DNA from: Candidatus Aenigmatarchaeota archaeon | Lineage (GTDB): Archaea; Aenigmatarchaeota; Aenigmatarchaeia; GW2011-AR5 | Assembly: GCA_016198685.1 (NCBI GenBank) | Contig: JACQID010000007.1 | Location: 1 to 64,000, forward strand | Direction of reading: 5' to 3' | Length of the DNA stretch: 64,000 nt | Shown here: positions 57,723-64,000 of the stretch, piece after piece | How the letters are laid out: each line of letters starts with the position of its first letter | How positions within the stretch are numbered: position 1 is the stretch's first letter | Translations under genes and position numbers: made by a program | Notes under the pieces: model-generated | What the model saw: the letters and a program-made list of their open reading frames with translations, nothing else | Told to the model about the DNA's origin: nothing | Database searches by the model: none

Positions 57723-58120
57723 CTCGTGTATTCAGGAGTGTCCTGCAATCCGGCCTTCAGCTGTTCAGGTGTGAATCTTTTCTTCCCGTTTGACTCCCAT
57801 TCTTTCAGTACGCTAAGGCATTTTTGGCCCTTGCCCATATCAATGGGATAGAAAGTCATCTTTTCTTTCGCAGGCCGGGTTATTCCCAGATGACGGGAAT
57901 TTTTCTCTTGTCCGTCTGACAGGATTCCAGCATACTGGAATAGTTCCCGATAGCAGACCGCAGTATCGCCTGTGCCTAGCATCGCCATAGTGACATAGCG
58001 TATATTATCATTGGAATGATCTCCACGATAATTTTTGCGAAGGGGAGTGCCCATGCATGTGCTTAATTTATCTTTCGTGGTTTTTGTACTGTATTGCTTT
58101 TCGTCATGATGGAAGTCCAT
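57719..58120 (-). CDS. Hypothetical protein
   Basis: 133 residues, charged and soluble: MDFHHDEKQYSTKTTKDKLS, then NDNIRYVTMAMLGTGDTAVCYRELFQ and a Lys-rich C-terminal half. No family recognised. It overlaps the glutamate dehydrogenase 3' end by four bases and is read divergently from the aminotransferase, which starts 68 bp away. Confidence 0.45.
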   Translation of the reverse strand: MDFHHDEKQYSTKTTKDKLSTCMGTPLRKNYRGDHSNDNIRYVTMAMLGTGDTAVCYRELFQYAGILSDGQEKNSRHLGITRPAKEKMTFYPIDMGKGQKCLSVLKEWESNGKKRFTPEQLKAGLQDTPEYTS

Positions 58121-58188
58121 AGAATATAATTTGCAAGGATTTATTTATTGAAATTCATTTTTATATGCCAGTCGTCCAATAATTGTTA

Positions 58189-59487
58189 ATGACCAAGTTC
58201 ATCTGCCGCCGCCCGGGTCCGAAATCCGTTGCAATAATCCGTCGCGACGACAAGATATCTTCCCCGTCGCTTACAAGGGAATATTCTTTCGTGTACAAGA
58301 AAGCGAAGGGCATGAATATCTGGGACGTAGACGGAAGAAAATACCTCGATTTTTCTGCCTCGGTTGCTGTCATGGGTGTCGGCCACACAGATACGTCGGT
58401 TGCCAAAGCGATAACAAAACAGGCCAAAATAGGATTCCATTGCGGCTTTTCGGATTTTTATGCCGAAGTTCCAGTGCAGTTTTGTGAAACTATACTAAAA
58501 CACGCAAAAGGGTTTGACAGAATTTTTCTTTCAAATTCAGGCACAGAAAGCGTGGAAGCTGCTTACAAGCTTGCCCGATGGCACTCAAAGAAAAAGTGGA
58601 CGATAGCTTTCAAGCCTTCATTTCACGGAAGAACCATGGGCTCGTTGTCGCTGACGAATTCAAGACCCATACATAGAGACCGTTTCAGTCCGTTCATGCC
58701 GACAACGCATGTTCCTTATCCATACCTTTATAGGTCGCCTTATCATGGAAACGAGAACGAACAGGCAATGCGATATTTGGATAATGTTGAAAACGCGATG
58801 AAGAGAGACAAAGGAGATGTTGCCTCCATATTCTTCGAGCCTATATGCGGGGAAGGCGGATACATAGTGCCGCCAAAAGCCTTTGTCAGGGGCTTGCGAA
58901 AACTTTGCAATCAATACGGAGTTCTGCTCTGCGCAGATGAAGTGCAGTCAGGCTGCTACCGCACAGGCAAATTCATGGCCATGGAGAATTTCGGCGTCAG
59001 GGCCGATATAGTTTCCATGAGCAAGGCCATAGGAGGCGGCATACCGCTCGGGGCGACGCTTTCAAGCAATAAGGTAATGAACTGGCCTTCTGGCGCGCAT
59101 GCAAATACATTTGGAGGCAATCTGATAGCATGCGCTGCCGGCATTGCGACCTTGGGCCAGATGAAAAACAAGAAGCTCGGAGCCAATGCGGCAAAGATAG
59201 GAAAGATGATGCTCAAGCGGCTTCATGAAATGAAGCAAACTCATGATCTCATAGGCGATGTGCGTGGAATCGGGTTGATGATAGGTATCGAAATCGTGAA
59301 CGGGAAGGCGAATGATGAAGTTAAAAGCTCGCAGATACTCTGCAAGGCCGCTGAGAAAGGCTTGCTCCTTTTGCCCGCGGGAAAAAGCTCGATAAGGATA
59401 TGCCCGCCGTTGATTATAAATAAACAGCAGGCAGAGCATGGTTTAGATATTCTCGATGAAGCAATAGGCGAGTGCTATAAGCAATGA
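58189..59487 (+). CDS. Class III aminotransferase (PLP-dependent)
   Basis: 432 residues from the ATG at 58189. The N-terminal YVGH-type block (SASVAVMGVGHTD), NSGTESVEAAYKLAR (about 115) and the FHGRTMGSLSLT loop bind PLP. DEVQSG (about 249) carries the Asp and SMSKAIGGGIPLGA (about 277) the Schiff-base Lys. It matches 4-aminobutyrate or ornithine aminotransferases. The stop overlaps the NAD kinase start by four bases. Amino donor and acceptor not fixed. Confidence 0.93.
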   Translation: MTKFICRRPGPKSVAIIRRDDKISSPSLTREYSFVYKKAKGMNIWDVDGRKYLDFSASVAVMGVGHTDTSVAKAITKQAKIGFHCGFSDFYAEVPVQFCETILKHAKGFDRIFLSNSGTESVEAAYKLARWHSKKKWTIAFKPSFHGRTMGSLSLTNSRPIHRDRFSPFMPTTHVPYPYLYRSPYHGNENEQAMRYLDNVENAMKRDKGDVASIFFEPICGEGGYIVPPKAFVRGLRKLCNQYGVLLCADEVQSGCYRTGKFMAMENFGVRADIVSMSKAIGGGIPLGATLSSNKVMNWPSGAHANTFGGNLIACAAGIATLGQMKNKKLGANAAKIGKMMLKRLHEMKQTHDLIGDVRGIGLMIGIEIVNGKANDEVKSSQILCKAAEKGLLLLPAGKSSIRICPPLIINKQQAEHGLDILDEAIGECYKQ

Positions 59488-60170
59488 AAATCGCAATATT
59501 CGGCAGGGACAAGGAAGCAATACGGCTTCACAGGAAGGAAGTTAAAGAAGCGTCTTTCATTTACGACGAAAAAAATCCTGATATAGTCGTTTCTTTAGGG
59601 GGGGACGGCACGTTCCTGATGTCCGAGCGCCTTTACCCCGGGATCCCGAAAATTCTTGTGAGAGGCCATAATATCTGCGTAAAATGCGAAGCGGGACCGC
59701 TGTCAGAAATTCTGCAAAATCTGAAGGCAGGAAAATACAGGATTGAAGAATACAGGAAACTGGAAGCGGAGTGGAGAGGAAAAAAGATTCTTGCAGTCAA
59801 TGACATAGTCATAAGGAACAAGAGGCCGATCCACGCCATTCGCTTCCTTGTCTTTGCCAACGACAAACAGGAGGGCGGAGAATTCATAGGAGATGGAGTC
59901 GTGATCTCAAGTCCCTTCGGTTCCACTGCTTACTATTATTCAATCACTAAGAGAACTTTCAAGAAAGGACTCGGCATAGCATTCAATAATCTGGCAAAAA
60001 AGACGGATCACATGATCGTGCCTGAAAATTCGGCCGTGGAAATAAAGCTCAGCCGCGGGGACGCCACTTTCTCCTGGGACAACAACGAGGAAATTGTAGC
60101 CATGAGGACGGGCGAATCCGTAAGAATCAAAATGTCCGACAAGGTTGCAAGGATTATCAGGATGAAGTGA
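59484..60170 (+). CDS. NAD kinase
   Basis: 228 residues, short but complete for archaea. It phosphorylates NAD to NADP. GGDGT (39-43) is the nucleotide-binding motif, and FIGDGVVISSPFGSTAYYYS (about 138-157) includes the second catalytic segment. Translationally coupled to the aminotransferase, so NADP supply may follow demand from the amino-acid catabolic genes. Confidence 0.92.
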   Translation: MKIAIFGRDKEAIRLHRKEVKEASFIYDEKNPDIVVSLGGDGTFLMSERLYPGIPKILVRGHNICVKCEAGPLSEILQNLKAGKYRIEEYRKLEAEWRGKKILAVNDIVIRNKRPIHAIRFLVFANDKQEGGEFIGDGVVISSPFGSTAYYYSITKRTFKKGLGIAFNNLAKKTDHMIVPENSAVEIKLSRGDATFSWDNNEEIVAMRTGESVRIKMSDKVARIIRMK

Positions 60171-60171
60171 T

Positions 60172-60774
60172 TCACTTGAAAACCATGCCCGCCTCTTCCG
60201 CCCAGAACAGAAGGTCCATGTGTTCCATGGGCATTTTCACTTTCCTGGAAAATTCACGCATCTTTTCTTCTATTTCCATGTAGCGTTTCTTGGTCATGGT
60301 CTTGGGTATTTCATTTATTGCCCCGTGCTTCAGAAGATTTTTTAGAATATGGCGATCAAGTATGGCGATGTTTTTGCCGTTGCCCACATTTCGCAGGAAG
60401 TGCGACGCTTCCTTGTAGCCGATGCCGCGGATGTTCGTGACAAGCCATTCTCTGCCTTCGGTTGGCGGCATTGCGACTACACGAGGCAAAACTTGCATGT
60501 GCTTGCGTGCTTCTACTATGTTGCGCGACTTTTGGTTATGGAATCGCACGCCTCTTACGCATGCTTTCACAGCATCTTCGGTCCCGTCAAACAGCACGCT
60601 CTGCCTCATCATTTCTTTTAATGAAGAATCGCAATTCACGGCCTTGGATTGGGGAGTAAGAAGGCAGAATGCGAGCTCTGGAAAAAGCGTTTCTGGCGTT
60701 CTGGGAATGGCAGCAAAGTCGGCAAGACGTGATATTATTTCGTTCTTTCTGCGTGAATAAGATGCAACAAACAT
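60172..60774 (-). CDS. ogg: 8-oxoguanine DNA glycosylase/AP lyase (Ogg2-like)
   Basis: 200 residues of the HhH-GPD superfamily. LLTPQSKAVNC starts the core, NIRGIGYKEASHFLRNVGNG (about 112-131) is the helix-hairpin-helix with the catalytic Lys, and AILDRHILKNL (about 136) holds the catalytic Asp. It removes 8-oxoguanine from DNA and cuts the strand. Length and order match archaeal Ogg2/AGOG-type enzymes rather than endonuclease III with an iron-sulfur cluster. Confidence 0.9.
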   Translation of the reverse strand: MFVASYSRRKNEIISRLADFAAIPRTPETLFPELAFCLLTPQSKAVNCDSSLKEMMRQSVLFDGTEDAVKACVRGVRFHNQKSRNIVEARKHMQVLPRVVAMPPTEGREWLVTNIRGIGYKEASHFLRNVGNGKNIAILDRHILKNLLKHGAINEIPKTMTKKRYMEIEEKMREFSRKVKMPMEHMDLLFWAEEAGMVFK

Positions 60775-60792
60775 AGATTTCTTTTTTCATTC

Positions 60793-60860
60793 CTCTATTT
60801 ATTCCATTACTATGCTTGCATGGCAGAAAAGCTCTATTTATTCCATTACTATCCTTGCAT
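60793..60860. repeat. Tandem duplication of the acyl-CoA synthetase beta 3' end
   Basis: The 29 bp at 60832-60860 include the last codons and stop of the beta-subunit gene (read leftward). They recur at 60793-60821 with only one base changed. The copies are 39 bp apart with no coding use for the second. Together with the malic enzyme case it suggests slippage or terminator-related duplication. Confidence 0.75.
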
Positions 60861-61452
60861 CGGCAACCTTTGCGTTCCTTGTTCCGACAATAAGCGGGTT
60901 GATGTCCATCTCGGCAATTTTATGCCTTCTGCATATTTGCGATATTTTCACTATCGCTTTCTTCAGGGCATTGATATCGGCATTAGCCGAGCCTCTAAAG
61001 CCGTATAGAAGTTTCTTCATCTTCAATTCCCCAATCATCTGTGCGGCATCTTTTTCGGTTACAGGGCATATTCTGAAGGAAACGTCTCTAATCAATTCTA
61101 CAAGTGTGCCGCCCGTTCCTATCATTATGGCATGGCCAAATGCCGGATCTTTCTTTACTCCTATGATCATTTCGACGCCTTGCAGGTATTCCTGCATGAT
61201 TATCGAATAAGGCGCGAGCTTCCTTTTCTTTGCGATAGCGACAAGCGCTTCATATGCATCCTTGGCGTCTTCGTTCCTTTTCACGACTACAACGCCGCCT
61301 ATATCGGTTTTATGAAGAGCTTTTTCCGAAACGATTTTCAGAACAAACGGAGGCTTCCAGAATCCAGCGGCTTTTTTCACCACAGTGCTTTTGGCAACAG
61401 AAACGTATTTTTTAAGGAACGTCTCGGCCTCTCTTTCAGCAAGAACTTTCAT
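60838..61452 (-). CDS. ADP-forming acyl-CoA synthetase, beta (ATP-grasp) subunit
   Basis: 204 residues. It takes phosphate from the alpha subunit's His and makes ATP while releasing the acid from acyl-CoA. KIVSEKALHKTDIGGVVVVKRN and QEYLQGVEMIIGVKKDPAFGHAIMIGTGGTLVEL (about 90-125) are the ATP-grasp core, and AEMDINPLIVG holds the metal ligands. The split-subunit arrangement is typical of archaeal enzymes. Divergent from the alpha gene. Confidence 0.93.
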   Translation of the reverse strand: MKVLAEREAETFLKKYVSVAKSTVVKKAAGFWKPPFVLKIVSEKALHKTDIGGVVVVKRNEDAKDAYEALVAIAKKRKLAPYSIIMQEYLQGVEMIIGVKKDPAFGHAIMIGTGGTLVELIRDVSFRICPVTEKDAAQMIGELKMKKLLYGFRGSANADINALKKAIVKISQICRRHKIAEMDINPLIVGTRNAKVADARIVME

Positions 61453-61516
61453 CCTTTTAATTGTGGACGGCCAAATAAATCTTTAAGTTTCGGTTTAGGA
61501 ATTCTATATTGGTAGC

Positions 61517-62875
61517 ATGAATTTTGACCCGTTCTTCAAGGCAAAGAGCATTGCCGTCATCGGAGCCTCGCGGGAGAGCGGAAAGGTAGGCAATGTCATA
61601 ATACGCAATCTTGTAGATGGCCGCTATGGGGGGAAGATATTCCCTATAAACCCGAAGGCAAATGAGATTTTGGGCCTAAAAACCTATGATTCAGTCGCAT
61701 CTGTGCAAGAAAAAATAGAATTAGCGGTTATTGCCGTGCCAACAGAGCTTGTTTTCAGGGTTCTTGACGAATGCAGGAAGAAAAACGTCAAGAATGTCAT
61801 TATAGTTACTGCGGGTTTCAGGGAAGTGGGCAACTCAGAAGGGGAAGAAAAACTCAAGAAAATGCTCAAGCAATACAAAATCAGGGCGATTGGTCCCAAT
61901 TGCCTTGGCACTTTCAATTCATATACGAGACTGGACACGATGTTTTTGCCGAGGTACAGGCTCACGAGGCCCGGAAAGGGCGGGATTTCATTCATCTGCC
62001 AGTCTGGTGCCGTGGGCTCGGCAATCCTGGATTTGGCGACATCGCATGGATATGGATTCGCCAAGTTCGCAAGTTATGGAAATGCCACTGACGTAGACGA
62101 GTCGGATCTCCTTGAGTACATGGGCAATGACAGGGACACGAAAGTCGTATGCATGTATATTGAGGGTGTCAAGGACGGCAAGAAATTCCTGGAAACAGCA
62201 AAGAGGGTAACAAAGAAAAAACCTGTCATAGTCATAAAAGGCGGCATTACGGCCCAGGGCTCTCACGCCATTCTATCGCATACAGGCTCTCTTGCCGGTT
62301 CTGCCGACATATATTTTGGGGCATTCAAGCAAGGCGGAATAATACGGGCAGATTCGCTATATGATATGTTCAACTATGCAAGGGTTCTTGAAACATGCGT
62401 GCGGCCAAAGGGCAGACGCGTGCAGATAATCACGAATGGCGGCGGTTATGGTGTTCTGAGCACTGACTACATAGTGGCTAACGGCCTTCAGATGGCTGAA
62501 ATGAAAGAGGCAACGCGAAAATCCTTGCGAAGCCAGTTTCCTAAAATCGTGAATATAGGAAACCCGCTCGATCTTGTCGGGGACGCTACAACCGAGAGGT
62601 ACAGGATTGCGATGGAAGCTGCACTTGGGGATGATGCCATTGATTCAATACTGCTTATAGCATTATACCAGACGCCTCGCATAACCACAGACATCGTAGA
62701 TATGATAGTTGAAATGAATGACAGAAAAAAGAAGCCCATAATTGTTGTCTCGACAGGCGGCGAGTTCACGGAGCTTCTGAGCAAGAACCTGGAAGCGAAC
62801 GGCATACCAACCTTTGAGTATCCGGAGGCAGCAGTGCGCTCAATAACCGCTTTGACGGAGTATTACGGCAAGTGA
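61517..62875 (+). CDS. ADP-forming acyl-CoA synthetase, alpha subunit
   Basis: 452 residues. IAVIGASRESGKVGNVIIRN starts the CoA-binding domain, PNCLG and FICQSGAVG (about 160) form the phosphate site, and the phosphorylated His255 is in AILSHTGSLAGS. Together with the beta subunit read the other way, it converts acetyl- or other acyl-CoA and ADP to the free acid and ATP. This is the energy-conserving step of peptide and sugar fermenters. Confidence 0.94.
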   Translation: MNFDPFFKAKSIAVIGASRESGKVGNVIIRNLVDGRYGGKIFPINPKANEILGLKTYDSVASVQEKIELAVIAVPTELVFRVLDECRKKNVKNVIIVTAGFREVGNSEGEEKLKKMLKQYKIRAIGPNCLGTFNSYTRLDTMFLPRYRLTRPGKGGISFICQSGAVGSAILDLATSHGYGFAKFASYGNATDVDESDLLEYMGNDRDTKVVCMYIEGVKDGKKFLETAKRVTKKKPVIVIKGGITAQGSHAILSHTGSLAGSADIYFGAFKQGGIIRADSLYDMFNYARVLETCVRPKGRRVQIITNGGGYGVLSTDYIVANGLQMAEMKEATRKSLRSQFPKIVNIGNPLDLVGDATTERYRIAMEAALGDDAIDSILLIALYQTPRITTDIVDMIVEMNDRKKKPIIVVSTGGEFTELLSKNLEANGIPTFEYPEAAVRSITALTEYYGK

Positions 62876-62915
62876 TGACATATGCGATTTTTAAGCATAA
62901 TAGATTATTAGCTTT

Positions 62916-63275
62916 ATGAAGAACGAACTTGAACTGGTTCAAAAATTCCACGAAAAATTCAAGGCGCCTGTGCTTGGGAAGCCGTCGCTGATCCCGAAGG
63001 ACCGGTCTGAACACAGGCACCGCATGATGAAGGATGAAGTGGAAGAATATGCGGAGGGCGTTGAAAAGGGAGACCTTGAAAATATTGCAAAGGAACTTGC
63101 AGACATACTTTACGTAGTATATGGAACGATTCTGGAGCATGGCTTGCAGGACAAGATGGAAGCTGTGTTTGAGGAAGTCCACAAGTCCAACATGAGCAAG
63201 GACTACCATCAATACAAGATGGTCAAAGGGCCGAAATATGTCAAGGCCGATGTGGGGAAGATATTGAAAGAATAG
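62916..63275 (+). CDS. MazG-like nucleotide pyrophosphohydrolase
   Basis: 119 residues, all-helical. EVEEYAEGVEKGDLENIAKELADILYVVYGTILEHGL (about 41-77) carries the ExxE...ExxD metal motif of the all-alpha NTP-PPases (MazG/HisE). It then ends with the FEEVHKSNMSK segment common to archaeal members. It should hydrolyse (d)NTPs to monophosphate. Whether it is housekeeping or a stress factor is not shown. Confidence 0.85.
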   Translation: MKNELELVQKFHEKFKAPVLGKPSLIPKDRSEHRHRMMKDEVEEYAEGVEKGDLENIAKELADILYVVYGTILEHGLQDKMEAVFEEVHKSNMSKDYHQYKMVKGPKYVKADVGKILKE

Positions 63276-63358
63276 AAAATCGGGTGTCGTTTGTTTAAGC
63301 ATCGTGTATGGTTTTGTTTTTAATAGCATTTTTATAGATGTGCAAGGAAATAAAAATC

Positions 63359-63622
63359 ATGGGAGATCTCATTGAATTCTATGGAACGGAATGCCACTTC
63401 TGCGTGCAGATGGCGCCGCTGGTCGAGCGTCTTGAAAAAGAGGAAGGCGTTAAGCTCGATAAGGTCGAAGTCTGGCACAACCAGGCAAATGCGCGCATGT
63501 TCATGGAAATAGACAAGGGAAGATGCGGAGGAGTCCCCTTTTTCTACAACAAGAAGACCGGCAAGTTCATCTGCGGCGCAACAGATTACGATAATTTCAA
63601 GAAATGGGCGTTAGGGAAGTAA
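63359..63622 (+). CDS. Thioredoxin-like protein
   Basis: 87 residues from MGDLIEFYGTECHFC, chosen over the ATG at 63338 because the TATA-like ATTTTTATAG just before 63338 leaves no room for a leader there. CHFC (residues 12-15) is the redox motif and GGVPFFYN the cis-Pro loop. Similar to the glutaredoxin-like protein at 48133 in motif but with a different rest. Confidence 0.8.
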   Translation: MGDLIEFYGTECHFCVQMAPLVERLEKEEGVKLDKVEVWHNQANARMFMEIDKGRCGGVPFFYNKKTGKFICGATDYDNFKKWALGK

Positions 63623-63657
63623 ACGGGTTTTAATAATCTGGTTGTTAAAATGAATGG

Positions 63658-63984
63658 ATGGCAGACGATTATACGCCTTTACTTCCGGGCATGAGAAATG
63701 CAGGAAATCCTCCGAATATAGGAGATATGGTAGCGTACTTTCCTTCTGGTTCCGCAAATCCTGTTTATGGCGTGGTGATAGAGCCAAGAAATGGCGGTGG
63801 AGTCTATTCTGTGCTAATGTATAACGAAGAGATCTTTGTTTTGAACGCGGATGCGTTGCATGTGATAGATCCGGACAAAGAGGCGGCTTATTTGGAATGC
63901 TCAACAAATATCCAAATAGAAGCGATACGGTCAAGAACCGCGAAGATGATAGATTTTCTTGCCAAGGGACGGAAAAAACTTTAA
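63658..63984 (+). CDS. Hypothetical protein
   Basis: 108 residues. VGDMVAYFPSGSANPVYGVVIEPRNGGGVYSVLMYNEEIFVLNADALHVID resembles a small beta-barrel (SH3- or KOW-like), and a helical tail follows. No family recognised. It starts 35 bp after the thioredoxin-like gene and may share its transcript. Confidence 0.45.
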   Translation: MADDYTPLLPGMRNAGNPPNIGDMVAYFPSGSANPVYGVVIEPRNGGGVYSVLMYNEEIFVLNADALHVIDPDKEAAYLECSTNIQIEAIRSRTAKMIDFLAKGRKKL

Positions 63985-64000
63985 GTCTGTCCGGCTGGAA

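Overview
The window is archaeal. Diagnostic genes are a Hel308 helicase, class I lysyl-tRNA synthetase, GatCAB with a YqeY-tailed GatB, hypusine-type aIF5A, archaeal type IV pilins, split ADP-forming acyl-CoA synthetase subunits, inositol-1-phosphate synthase and FtsZ. Start codons often lie about 25-30 bp after a TATA-like box (leaderless style). The five tRNA genes found all carry bulge-helix-bulge (BHB) introns, some at non-canonical positions. A small-genome DPANN-type lineage (for example Micrarchaeota-like) fits, but no rRNA is present to place it. There is no rRNA, CRISPR array or intact insertion sequence.

Layout. 0.4-4.3 kb: AT-rich accessory block with a winged-helix regulator, a KaiC-like ATPase, a V4R sensor, a UbiA prenyltransferase and a geranylgeranyl-reductase-like flavoprotein, tied together by a repeated GTGGG operator motif. 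4.4-9.1 kb: transposase remnant, small HTH/membrane proteins, a C39-like peptidase and a run of unknown proteins ending in a broken fusion gene. 9.1-16 kb: GGPP synthase, lipoproteins, hel308, CBS protein, cation/proton antiporter. 16-21 kb: tRNA-Pro, then an AT-rich defence-like patch (HEPN-like protein coupled to a Cas1 C-terminal fragment), followed by a YbaK deacylase and others. 21-36 kb: an intron-rich tRNA, two PD-(D/E)XK-like ORFs, rnhB-aspS, aIF5A, pilins, rhomboid, ftsZ with a structured leader, an INO1/PadR divergon and a gatC-gatA-MBL-GNAT-gatB operon. 36-44 kb: tRNA-Arg, tRNA-Glu and tRNA-Leu with unusual introns, a NikR/ZIP metal divergon, a CaCA exchanger and LysRS. 44-64 kb: a four-gene pilin operon, malic enzyme, a disulfide oxidoreductase, a CARF-wHTH regulator beside a PIN-like nuclease, and amino-acid catabolism (aldehyde dehydrogenase, glutamate dehydrogenase, class III aminotransferase) with NAD kinase and both acyl-CoA synthetase subunits.

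How the genes work together. The catabolic genes suggest fermentation of amino acids: transamination and deamination feed semialdehyde and 2-oxoacid oxidation, and the ADP-forming CoA ligase conserves energy. GGPP synthase, inositol-phosphate synthase, UbiA and GGR point to ether-lipid or prenoid synthesis.

The strongest novel signals are in the tRNA genes. One tRNA-Leu gene holds an internal tandem copy of its own anticodon region with a second Leu anticodon. One tRNA-Arg has two 13-nt introns, and the second BHB can form only after the first is spliced. One tRNA folds to an apparent UUA anticodon.
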